Assembly: GCA_904063045.1 (NCBI GenBank)
Contig: CAJFCJ010000013.1
Span: 229,470-293,469 of the forward strand
DNA: 64,000 nt
Source of the DNA: Dimorphilus gyrociliatus
Lineage: Eukaryota > Annelida > Polychaeta > Dinophilidae
Reading direction: 5' to 3'
Shown here: piece by piece, positions 1-10,920 of the stretch
How the letters are laid out: each line of letters opens with the position of its first letter
How positions within the stretch are numbered: the stretch's first letter is position 1
Made by a program: the position numbers and the translations under genes
Notes under the pieces: generated by a model
Told to the model about the DNA's origin: nothing
The model's input: the letters and a program-made list of their open reading frames with translations, nothing else
Databases searched by the model: none

Positions 1-876
1 AGGCGGATGAGCACTATCGACATAGTAACCAGCCCCTGCAACTACTTTTACGCCGGTTTCCTCACTGATTTTTTTCACTGCCTGTATATCACGTTTTAAA
101 CCTTTCGTTGTACATTCAACAACTGCCGAACCTCCAAATTTCTAAGAATAAAAAAAAAACTATTAGGAAATTCGAATACTACAATTATAAAATAATTTTA
201 CCTTGAAGTCCATTAAATCGGCTTTAACTGCTTCAACATCAAACAACTTCAGATTCGGTATGTGTTGCCATCTATTAATATTTGTCAGATTTTTAACATA
301 AATAAATAAATTACAGTTTCAGTGAAAAATTACATACGGATTTCTAGATATCCAACCGTAATTTTCCAAAGTCATTGGAATATGAGAGTTTTCTGTCTCT
401 TCAAGTAGCATAGGATATTCCATATAGAGATGTTCATGAGCCAGCGTTATTCCCAGGGTAGTCGGTTCGATCAAACCGGTGACTGGAAATAAGACATAAA
501 ATATATTTGCTTTTCTATTTTATGACAAGCGTGCTATCTTTGAAAAGTATATAACAACGGAATGGGTTAATGAGCTGCAAAAAAAAAATGGAAGACAAAA
601 AAGGCCCATTCGCCGCCGGGAAAGAAAGGGAAATCTGATAAGATGACACCAGACCTTAATTATCAAAAGAGTGACTTTTATAGCTTAATCTGACTTCTTA
701 ATAAAGATGCAACATTGTAATTAACAAATATCAATCTAGAGGAAACATACAACTGGTTTCGAGACAGATGATATAACGTTACGGTTTATAGATTTATTAC
801 TAATAAAAATTGAGAAATTTGGATTGTATTATTTATTCTTACCTGTTTGTATCTTTGTACTAAGAGAATTGTCCAT
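1..876 (-). CDS. PTER: phosphotriesterase-related protein (PTER), 5' part only
   Basis: Amidohydrolase-fold protein of the phosphotriesterase-related family; recent work on vertebrate PTER implicates it in N-acetyltaurine hydrolysis, and older annotation calls it a parathion hydrolase-like protein. Four coding pieces join in phase on the minus strand: 876-843 (ATG to a G split codon), 482-338, 271-202 and 141-1, the last leaving the window. The N-terminus reads MDNSLSTKIQTVTGLIEP, then TTLGITLAHEHLYMEYP, whose HEH fits the HxH metal-ligand motif of the family; later pieces contain VVECTTKGLKRDIQAV and VKVVAGAGYYVDSAHP, both typical of PTER. The split codon across intron 1 (ACA G / TC) restores the expected TVTG. 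The 3' half, with the remaining metal ligands, lies outside, so activity cannot be judged. Intron 1 is about 360 bp, the others under 70 bp. Confidence 0.88.
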
Positions 877-2775
877 TTTACTCTTGTTTACTAGGAGAGT
901 TTACGTATATGGTTTCCGTAAATAACACCCTCTTGATGAAACGTGTCTATATATTTTGACATCCAATAGGAAGTCTTACAATCATTTAATGCGGAGTTAG
1001 CGCGATGTCTTTATTAATTGCTTAAATGTACAATAAGACTAGTTTTTTGTAAATAATTCTACGCGGTCAATTTTTTAATTAATTAGTTTTCTTAATTAAA
1101 CAAAAGGAATAATCTGTCCTTTAGTGCGGATTAATAAAAATTACACTGAGTAGTGTTGGTAAGCACTGGGGAGTATTTCAAAGTTAATAGTTTGAACTAA
1201 AACAGAGGCCTATACCACTTGACAAGCGATATGGCATAAACCAATATACAAATAGCATTACTGTTATCTACAAACGAAACGAAAAAAGTTCTGTATAAAG
1301 TACTCAAAAATAGGTAGGCGTGAGGCGTTTAATTATAATTTAAACAAAAAATGGAGAATATTAAAAAAAAAAACGTTCCAAAAATCGAATAAATTATTAT
1401 TTAGTTCTAAACTCTTTGTAATTTTCTACAAAAAAGAATTTATATATACATTATTGTTTAAAGAAGAAATGTTAGAATAATCTTTAACAATATTAGTAGA
1501 TGTATAAAATTTCTATAATGGAGAAAAACATACGAAATATGAATAATGGTTTGTCCTGGTTTATTATTTTCTTTCTTTCAATCGTAAAGAAGTTGTTTTG
1601 TGTATTTTGTATCTTTAGTGGATTTTTATGTACCTAATGAACTTTGTGAAAAAGAATCTGTAAGCGAACGACTGCGTATAAAATGCTAATGAGGATAGAA
1701 GAGGTTTTTTTTTGCAATAAAAAATATCACTATATTGGATTAAACAAAGATAATTAATATTTTTTTTTGCATAATTTCTTCAAAAAACTATTTACAGATG
1801 ATTTTGTCAAGAAGACTATTAGTGATTAGTATCCTGTAATATCGAATAAAATTTTAAACGTCATACTCCTCTTAACAGAATAGAATGAAAAGGGCTGGAG
1901 AAAAACGTTATTTTAGGGGGAAAAAAGAAATTTTTCGCTCTCAAAATTTACCTTTAGTCAAGTCTGCCTTGACTAATGCAAGGTGATAAATGGGGAAAAA
2001 GATGTTAGAGTCAACTTCCCCCTCCTTTTTTCTCTCTCTCTCTCTCTCTTCTCTATTTCTTTCTTTCTATTTATTTTTCTTATCTGTAGAATCCTCTTTA
2101 TAAATCAATTGTCTTTATAAGTTATAATACTACGTTATTTAAAACTGAAAGAAATTTGTGAAAGTTTTCTTTTTCATTTTCGAGTAACAAGATTCTTAAA
2201 TCATCTTTCCTTGATTCTTAAATCATCTTTCCTTACTTCGTTATTCGATAAACAAGGAGTTTTAATCGATCCGACTGACTTTTATGGCTATTTTATGAGA
2301 AGGAAGAAAGTAGATCAATTAGCTAATCCATCAATTCTAATATTTGTTTTTCTTCTATTCTTTGTTGTCGATGTTTTTCTTTTTCTCTTTTTTAAACAGC
2401 ACAGAATAAGTGATAAAGAAGAAAGAGGAGAATGCTAAATTTTTATACAAACTTTAGAGCAAAAATGGAAAACTATTCACTTGTTTTTGGTATAGTCTTG
2501 AATTGATTGATAATACAAAATAAGCATATACATAGTTCAGAGAGAAAATGATGGAGTAGAAAATAATAGTAATAATAGTAATGACAAAAAAGAGTGGGTC
2601 GATTTCAATCACGATTGTTCGCCCCCAAGACGAAAGCAAGGTAAATACAATTACACAGAGCAATTTATACAGTCAAATCAGATACAATAATTACTAACAA
2701 ACACTATAAAGAGATGGAAAGGTATTGTTTGATCCCCTTAATGTCTTACCAATGCCTTGATAAGGATAAATAAAA
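877..2775. other. gene-poor intergenic stretch between PTER and the Kv channel
   Basis: AT-rich sequence with many poly-A and poly-T runs and a CT microsatellite at about 2031-2050. It holds the PTER promoter (just above 876) and the 3' side of the Kv gene. Short reading frames here (for example 2211-2438 and 2454-2663) are low-complexity, start from non-ATG codons or lack splice context, and are not supported. Confidence 0.6.
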
Positions 2776-4050
2776 TCAGTTAGTTAATTTTTTCCTTTTT
2801 TCACCCTTTTTTCTATCAATTGTTATTGCTCTTGCAACATTATAGTACAAATTAAAGTTACTAGCTATAACAGGTATTGGTAAACCAGTTGATAACATAC
2901 CGGAGAGAGCGCAAATGGCGCCTACTAAATATCCCCAACCTGAACTTGGGTGTTTATCTCCGTATCCAACAGTAGTCATAGTTACAATTGACCACCAGAA
3001 ACCAATGGGTATATTGACGAAGTGAGATTCTTGAAAAAATTCAGCAAAGTAGATAAGAGTGGAAAAAAAGAGCATACCCAAAACTATTAACATAATAAGG
3101 AGCAAAACTTCTCTTAACGAGGCTTTAAGAGCGAGCAATAGTATTTTCATCCCTGTAAAATGTCTCGCTAACTTAATCATTCGAATGGTCCTCATAACGC
3201 CCAGTACACTTAAAAAATAGACAAAACCGAAAAGCCTATCATCTGTCAAGTATGAAGGATTCGTAAATTCAACGATAGTAAGGCATAAGGTTGATAGAAC
3301 ACACAGACAATCAATGATATTATAGAATGATAGAACAAACTTCTTTTTGTCGGGACTCAAAATAAATCTGAGTAACAATTCCACACCAAATAATACCATA
3401 CAAGCTATGTCGATATTAACAAGCATTGGATAAGGCGTTGTTGTCAACTGAAGTAACATTTTTGGATTTGTTTCCCCAGTTACGTTCCGTTTTGGTACTA
3501 CAAGATTAATTCTAAATGACCTGTGAGTAAACATCACCAATAAAGTAACGGAAGTAATTACGGCCGCTAGAAAGAAAAAGGCCCATAATTTTGCCGGCAT
3601 ACTTGACATAGGATTTTCTAGGAAATTCCAAGCACCTAATCTCCATCTCGATATGCATTGATCAGCCTTTGGTGCTGATTCGTTATCGATTTTATCAAAG
3701 AAATTTATCACTTCATTTCTCATCTTAATTTCTCTTTCTTTGGCTACGAAAGCGGCCCAACAGCAATCCGCTATATATTCTTCTCCTATTCCCCAATACT
3801 CTAGTTCCTCTTTTAGCACTAATCCACAAACGCTTTCAGCCGTAACGTGTATACGACCATATCTATAAGCGTCTAGTATGTAATTGAATAGCGTAGGATT
3901 CCTATCAAAATAGTATTCTCCCACTGCTGCATCGTAGGCGTCATTTTCTGCTGATAAGGTTGAAAGTTTCGTACCAGGTAAACTCCTCAATGTATCTGCT
4001 CGACACTGGAACTTAACACCTCCGACATTTAATGTAATCCTATCTTCCAT
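2776..4050 (-). CDS. Shaw-type (Kv3-like) voltage-gated potassium channel, single exon
   Basis: Plasma-membrane K+ channel subunit of 424 residues, expected to form tetramers and repolarise excitable cells. Domains in order: a T1/BTB tetramerisation domain (residues about 5-105, opening ITLNVGGVKFQCR) with a CX20CC zinc motif, six membrane segments (S1 near 155, S5 near 310), S4 with VMRTIRMIKLARH, a pore with the intact selectivity filter TTVGYGD, and S6 ending GLPIPVIASNF, a PIP variant of the PVP gating hinge. The short T1-to-S1 linker, the T1 zinc motif and a weakly charged S4 fit Shaw/Kv3 better than Shaker, Shab or Shal. Relative to Kv3 the two outermost S4 arginine positions read S and G, as in Drosophila Shaw. 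The C-terminal tail is short, about 25 residues after S6. The lack of introns is notable beside its many-exon neighbours. The ATG is the only one ahead of the T1 strand. Confidence 0.92.
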   Translation of the reverse strand: MEDRITLNVGGVKFQCRADTLRSLPGTKLSTLSAENDAYDAAVGEYYFDRNPTLFNYILDAYRYGRIHVTAESVCGLVLKEELEYWGIGEEYIADCCWAAFVAKEREIKMRNEVINFFDKIDNESAPKADQCISRWRLGAWNFLENPMSSMPAKLWAFFFLAAVITSVTLLVMFTHRSFRINLVVPKRNVTGETNPKMLLQLTTTPYPMLVNIDIACMVLFGVELLLRFILSPDKKKFVLSFYNIIDCLCVLSTLCLTIVEFTNPSYLTDDRLFGFVYFLSVLGVMRTIRMIKLARHFTGMKILLLALKASLREVLLLIMLIVLGMLFFSTLIYFAEFFQESHFVNIPIGFWWSIVTMTTVGYGDKHPSSGWGYLVGAICALSGMLSTGLPIPVIASNFNLYYNVARAITIDRKKGEKRKKLTN

Positions 4051-5400
4051 AAATTCTCTTGCTTTTAGAAATTATATTGATAAGGAAGGAGAAGTTAATG
4101 GAAGAAAGCAACGCAGACACACAGATAGAGTAAAACAAAAAAAAAGAGTGGGGGGGGAGGGAGAAGGGGGAGGAGAGAGATCGAAAAAGAGAGCAAGAGA
4201 TAGGGGAAAAGAGAGATATATAGTTTTAGAGAGTCAGCTACTGGACTTATCCAAGTGAGCGAAGGAGAGAGAATGAGAGAAAGAGAGAGAGAGAGAGAAC
4301 TATTAAAGATAAACAAAGCTACTAACCGCACTAAAGCTTGTAAAGACAATAGGAAGTTTGTAAGGCTATAATAATAAATATCGAGAAAATTAATAATAAA
4401 ACACCGCAATAAAGCATCTATTTTAAAAAAGAGCAGAAAAAAGCATGCAAATAAACTTCAATTAGCTCCGCCGCGCATTCGGATGACAGCGATAAGGGCG
4501 AATCGTGTTGACTGCATCGCGTCGCTGCGTTAAATAAATATAGGCCGTAAAAAATCGCCTTTTCAACCCCACAAATATTGACTAAAACGTAAAACGTTTG
4601 TTTGAACTATATAAACAGTATATATACCTGGTCCGATTAAGTAGTTCGCTATCAAACAATCTTTCAACGGTTGAAACCTACTCGAGTAACGATATCATTT
4701 ATTATTTTTCCATCATTCCTCATTCAAGCTCTTTATTTATCTTTTCTTAGTTAAATATTTTAAACAACAGTTTGTTAGTAAACATTAACTACAAACAATA
4801 AAATAAAAGAATATATAGATAAAAAGGAACAAAAAAATTGGTAAAATATACTATTAGTTGTACAGGAAATATGTTTTTTTTTTACCTTGTTTACACAATT
4901 CTGTCTGTCTTTTTTTTTTCTACATATACAGTATAATCCCACAATCCAAATGTTTGTAATATGCGCAAAGCAATTCTTGACCAATTATTGCTTTTCTGAA
5001 CAAACTATAAATTATGTATTCTTTTATATCATCCTATACGCATTGACGTGTAGAAGGATATATTCTAAAAGAGATAAAAAAAAAAAAAAAGAGGGAGGGG
5101 GGCGAGGGGAGGGCTTGTAAATTTTCTCTTTTTTCGAATAGAGAGAGCAGCTTTATAGACTGTGTTTTATGTGGTAAAAATATTGCTTAGCATGCTAAAA
5201 TCTCTTTTTTTTTTTTAATTATAAATATAAGGAAGTTCAATCTTTTAGTTAGAGTTTATTGGAAACCAAACCTAGGTATATTGATTATCATTGATCCAGG
5301 CGTCGTCGCTGTTACATTGTAGAGTGGCGCGTCAGGCAACGGCGTTCTTTCAGTAGAAAATTTCAAGCCGTCTTAGACGCCGCATCAATTGAGAGTCAGA
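4051..5400. other. intergenic region with purine-rich tracts
   Basis: Upstream DNA of the Kv gene. About 4130-4300 is almost pure A/G on the plus strand and includes a run of nine G; 5075-5115 holds an A run followed by G-rich sequence that could form a G-quadruplex. The 4480-4530 and 5290-5400 segments are more GC-rich and could be promoters (the first for the Kv gene, the second for a plus-strand transcript). Reading frames at 4095-4409 and 4775-5120 are simple-sequence translations. Confidence 0.55.
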
Positions 5401-6687
5401 ATGGGAGATCTTGCTGAAAGGTTTGTCTTATCATTTATTACGTAGTTAACTCTATACTGTTATATTTTATCATTAAACGTATATGTCGAGTACATTTCCT
5501 CTCCATTGTTATCAATTAGTAGTTTTTATTGTAATTCTATTTATCTGTTTAGGAAGACTAACGAATATTGAGTGGCATTCCACAAGTATTTACGAATATC
5601 TATAAAAGCCTACGCGCACTCTCGCTCTCTCTCTCTCTCTCGTAATTAATTTAAAAACAGGTTGTGGAGAATCTTTTCTTTTAAATTAAAAGGCTAAATT
5701 AACTATTCCATTTACTTTGTAAATAATTATATTTTGTGTTTAAAGATTCTTTTATAAATAAAATAGGAGTTTTACAAAGATTTACACACGATATCAAGTT
5801 TTTTTCTATTACCTATTTCGCAATTTTATGTCATTGACTTTACAGAGAAAATATAAATGTAAGCCTATAAGATATATTGTATACGCCTTACAAGATGGCA
5901 GAGTTTTGACACAGATAACCTAGTTGAGGAGAATTTTTTTTGGTTACTTTACAAAAGATGACTAGAATCGGTAGGGTTATTTTTTTTGTTAAATTGCCTC
6001 TCAAAAAGTAATGAAAGGGTGTGTCCTTGTCTTTATTCAAATGGGCTTATCTGTTACGTCAAAATGTTAAGGTCGAAAGGCCGTTTTTTTGTAATATAAT
6101 ACAAGAATTTTGGCCTGCGAAATAGAGTTTGAGTGTGTAGTAATTCAGATATACAGCGCGCTCTCTGTGAGAGAAGTGAAATATACAGTAAGAAAAAAAA
6201 AGAGCCAGAATCAACTAGAGAAAAGATATTAAAAGACAGCGACAAGAGGAGATTGAGGAAAAGAACAGAGAGAGAGAGAGATAAAAAAAGATACAAAACT
6301 ACCAATAATAACATTAAAGAATTATTTCCTTTTTACATCTTTTGTTTAAAAAACTAGATTAGTCATCAAAAAAACAGAGAAAGAGAAATATTATTGCGAG
6401 AGAAACGTTTCTTATGGTCCTTTATTATTTCTTTTATAACTTGTCGTTCAATTTATGGTTTTATGACAATGACGTGTAAAATTAGTTCAAAGAATGAGGA
6501 AGCCAATAAAGCGCCACAGGTGAATAACTCTCAGCCCGAAAATGAAGAGGATCGAAACAGTACAATTAACGCTCGCCAGTCAGCCAGACACAGGCAGAGA
6601 CGTCATGGAATTTGTCATACTCAAAATGATGCTTTAAATATAAGATCAACTCTAGCGCCAGAATCAAATACAAATGAAAATTCGTGA
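5401..6687 (+). CDS. possible small two-exon protein, unrecognised
   Basis: A 20-base first exon (5401-5420, MGDLAE plus a split codon) ends at GT, and an acceptor AG at 6484-6485 restores the frame in a second exon that stops at 6685-6687. The product would be about 72 residues, hydrophilic and rich in N, E, Q and S, with a basic patch around RQSARHRQRRHG and no membrane segment. The codon use looks coding-like and the second exon is less repetitive than its surroundings. A GTGAGT donor overlaps the stop (GT at 6685), so the gene could instead continue into a further exon that I could not find. The 1065-bp intron is long for this window. No family recognised; the pairing of the two exons is inference. 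Confidence 0.35.
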
Positions 6688-6883
6688 GTTATTATATATT
6701 TTTTGATAATTTCTCTTCCTTTATTTTTACCTTGTTTTGTTATGTTTTTATTATTTGAGAAAAAAAAAGAGTTGATAAAAGTTTTTTTTTTTTAAAAAAA
6801 CAAAAAAAATATCTGCAATAGGTTAAAAAAAAATATCTCATCGCTCTAATCCTGCTTATTCTGAAAAATGGTTTTTTATTAAA

Positions 6884-6925
<42 letters not shown>

Positions 6926-7230
6926 AATACATAAATGTATCAAATATTTAATATATTTATATGTTTATCTACCCCGAAAATGTTACAAACATACTGAATG
7001 TTTATATCTCTTTTGTTATCTGAAAAGAAGATTAATAATAAACTATTTTTTCTATGTGAATAATGAATTTTTTTTATGTAAGAACAATTACTTTATACGT
7101 ATTAGTGTAAATAGTATATTTATTTAAAAGTGCTATTACTTATTCGATATTATCTTCTCATATAAAAAATGAAGGGAGGAGGGGGGAAGGGAGAGAGAAG
7201 GAGTGAATTAATAATAAATTATCAAATAAA
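6688..7230. other. AT-rich intergenic stretch
   Basis: Contains poly-T/poly-A runs, an (AT)n microsatellite at about 6890-6915 and a G-rich purine tract at 7171-7200. This is the 3' side of PXMP4. No gene seen. Confidence 0.6.
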
Positions 7231-8404
7231 TCAATTAGCGCTTTTATTGAATAGAAGGAAATCTTTAATTGAATGCCATACATTAGAATCGTCGTATAAG
7301 TACGTCATAGAAGATTTAAGTGATGGTTGTAAAGTCGATCTATGATGTTCGAATAGCCAAAGTACTATACCCCATACAAGAGCTCCAAAAATTGGGAATG
7401 GTTCTCCTTTCGGTTTTGGAATGGCACCTTTTTCGACGGCTAATTTGGCAAGGGCGTATAATATTCTTGATAGTAGATACAAATTAATCTATAATAGAAC
7501 AAAAGAAGAAGAGAATGGAATGTTTTGAATATAAGTTGAAAATCCCCCTAGTTAATTAATACAAGTAAAGTAGCTTTGGAATAGAAATAAATCCGGTTTG
7601 ATTAACGAGCGCTACTGGTAGCTCTTCAAGGATTCATTATAATATGTAGCGTCACGCAATTAGGCTTTGAAGTTGTCCACGTAAAGTTATTAATATAATT
7701 CTAATTATTACGTTGCCATAGAACAAGCGTGTTTCTTACACGGTGGACAATCGACACTTTTGACCATAGCCTATTAATAAACCATCTACGTAATATAGAG
7801 TCTATTATTCACCTGTTCGTTGATTTTGTTGTATCTTCCAAAAACGATGTAACCGCCTATGAAAGCTGCCACAAATGAATGAAATTGATACCGATCTCCT
7901 TGTAGTTTTTCTAGTACTGACGATATACTTTTATATATGAAAACAAAGGAAGCCAAATTTTTCGAATGGGTGAAGGTTGCCTCTAGAATACCTTTCAATT
8001 GGTTCATAAGTCTATTGAGAAAGTCACGGTTCATTGGTTTAGTATCAATAAGCAGAACACCAAAGTAAAACACTTACGGTCCTCCTTTGAATAAAAATGT
8101 CATTACCAGGGCATGAGGAGCCCTAATCTTAGCTCCATATCTGTAAAAAAAATTATACTGAATCTTTAGATCTTCTCTTTATTAACAATTTCCTTAGTTG
8201 CAATTTAGAAACCTTCTATTATCGCTCAAAAGTATGTCATCTTTTGATAAGATTTGAAAACTTTTACTATTTTATAACTACTTAAATCAATTAAATTAGG
8301 ATATTATCTTACACTGCTCCATTTCTGAGACCTTTTAAGGGTGCTAAAACACTCTTATACTGTCCTGAAGAAAGAATTTGATTTATAATTTGTATTAGTG
8401 ACAT
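7231..8404 (-). CDS. PXMP4: peroxisomal membrane protein 4 (PMP24)
   Basis: Multi-pass peroxisomal membrane protein of the Tim17/Tim22/Tim23/Pmp24 family; its transport role is not well defined. Four exons join in phase: 8404-8313 (MSLIQIINQILSSGQ), 8140-8078 (YGAKIRAPHALVMTFLFK), 8011-7813 (ATFTHSKNLASFVF, HSFVAAFIGGYIVFG) and 7488-7231 (LLSRILYALAKLAVEKG, then HRSTLQPSLKSSMTYLYDDS). The last block is almost identical to the vertebrate protein, so the call is firm. The product is about 203 residues, the normal length. The exon 2-3 joint uses an AG just before A-CTT-ATG at 8011, turning GGP into GGPLMNQ; reading through instead would give a stop-free but unrelated segment. The gene stands alone between gene-poor stretches. 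Confidence 0.93.
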
Positions 8405-10920
8405 CCTTGAACTTCGCCTAGTGAACTCGTCGCCTGACTATTCTCGTATAAATTCGATTCGTCTCCAAACTCTTTCATTCATTTTAATTGAGAAACCTTT
8501 GGAAAACTCTCCGAAAGGTTAAATAAGTCAATTGGTCTCTCATCGATTACTAATTCTAATGAAAGGTTATTGAAATTTATTCTTAGGCCTACTTTAAATG
8601 GTTTACCACTATTATTGTCTATTATTGTTATATCGTCATTACTGATTTTTTTATTGTTGTTGTTGTTGTTATTATTTGTTTTTTCTTTCGTAGTAAAATT
8701 TTAATATACTTATTCATTAATCATTGTTTTCGTACACGTAATTTGAAGTGTACAAATTTATTCGGTAGGCGGATATTTAACCAACTATCAACTTTTGTTA
8801 GGTTGAATAAATGACTTTATGTTTATTCTTTTCAAGCTTAAAAACTCTCTATCTATCTCTTTTCTAAAAACAACAAAACACTATCTGTTCGATTTACTAC
8901 GTAAATATTGAATTTATTGTTGTTCTTCTCACTTCATCAGTGATTATAGCCAACCTTTTGCATTTATAACCTTATATATCCACCAACATAATTCGTTTGC
9001 CCTATTGATCAATCAGCCTTTGTTAGTTTGCTATTAGCAAAAAAGAAATATTCTATAATCGTAACGCTGTTCATAAATTTTAATAAATTAACTTCTATTC
9101 TCAAATTTCGTTATTCGATCGACTCCCCTCTTACTCTCTTCATCTCTGATTCCAATCAGTGGACAGTCTCCAACGCATAAAATATTTAGTAGTTCTCCTA
9201 AAACTAGCCCATATTTTTTATTGAAGAGAAGAAAAAGAGCGAAATCTTCACGGGATAATGTTAAAGATATTCAACTATCGTATTCTTGTTAGTTTCTCTT
9301 GATCGATTTCAATAACTAGACTTTATACGAGTATAAAGTATAATATATCCTCTATGATTAACAAATTTATAATGATTTTTCAATGAAAGATTGATAAAGA
9401 GTCTATATTTCCTTTTATGCTCAATAAGGCTTTTCAAAATGTTACTTACTTAGTATTTATTTTGATGCTTCTAGCGCAAACTGTAGATTCACGTAATTGA
9501 ATGTTCTATTTTAAGTAAAAATTATATATTTAATATTCGCATTTAAGTGAATTTATCCCATAATTTTCCACTTAAATCCTCTTTTTTTCCGTAGCTTTAA
9601 CATTCTTCTAAATTAGAATATCTTCTTTTTTTAAAGATCAAATTTGTTATATGTTATCTTCTTAGATCTGGTACAGAATAATGATTCTGTAGGAGATTTC
9701 CGGTACAGTTGGCCTTTGATCTTCGTCCTCGTTCCTGTATGAGCTCCATCGGCATGATGTACTTTCATACAATAACTATAAATAGTTACCCATTCCTCTT
9801 ATTCATTATTTTCAATGAACTAAAAACAAACTCATCTAAATATTTGAGTATCACGTGATTCATTCTGCAAACATTCTATAAAATTTGCGTTCTAATTCTT
9901 TTTCTCTATTCCCAATATATTTATCATTTAGAACCTGGAATTATTGATGAAATTATTAACTCTTGAAAAGGTCAACTAACGATATTATCCTCTAAAGAAT
10001 AATTCGTGTAAACTTAATAGAATTATGCAATGTTTCAGAATAATGAGTAAGAGTTTCTTAGAAGAAATAATTGTATCGTTTGAATTATTAGAGAATGCGG
10101 AAATGAGACGCAAAATTGAAAGCTTAGAAGCTTTTCGACAACTTTACCGTGTATTATTACCATTTTCAAAATAATAATAATTTTCTAGCCATTTCATGCT
10201 TTAGGACGGAGATATGCGTCAATTCTATGCAATAAACAGGTATGTTATTCAAACTCCTTAGATAATTATTATATAGGTGATGGGAACTTGGTCTCTAAAT
10301 GAAAAATACACTCTGCTTTACTAAGATTACTGATACTGTATTTATTAAAAATTTTTGCATATATTTCGCCAAATAACGTATTTTTTCGACAACAATCAAA
10401 ATATCATGTTAAAATAAGCGTCACACGACAAATGAGTATAATCACATTGAAAACTTGAGCATAAAATCCATTAAAAGTAGACTGCTGCAAACTTAAAAAA
10501 ATTTGTCTAAGCAAATGTTTCATAACCGTTAGAAAATCTTGACAAAAAAGTTTGTGTAGCTATCAAATGGTTAATATGAAACGTATATCTGTGTGCATAA
10601 TTAGTCGGTCTCAAGCACTGATAAAAGAAAAATAACAGAGCACCATCTATTTATATCAATTAGGGTAGTCAGTTTGAATTTCTCTTTTATCATTAACATC
10701 TAAAATCTGAGAATTTGTCAAAAGAAAGCAAAAACAAGTAGTACCTTGAGACCGTGAAAAAACAAAGCTGATATAATTAGACAAAAATAGTAAACCAAGT
10801 AATAATTAGCGAACACTTTCAGCATCTGCATGTCTACGAAGTACAGATATGAAAAGGAAAAAGACTATATTAAATTTCATATTTTGTTATATATTTTACA
10901 GGCAAGTCGGGCAACGTGTC
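8405..10920. other. intergenic stretch, no gene seen
   Basis: AT-rich, about 2.5 kb between the PXMP4 start and the CLIP stop. It includes a TTG/TTA run near 8650-8675 and one TCACGTGA box at 9851-9858. I found no reading frame with conserved protein features and no tRNA-like B box. Confidence 0.55.

Noticed and set aside
4095-4409. 104-codon frame rich in S and L
   Set aside because: Translation of a purine/pyrimidine simple-sequence tract; the same explains frames at 6054-6314, 26259-26477, 40186-40612, 48450-48876, 55853-56071 and 57083-57271.
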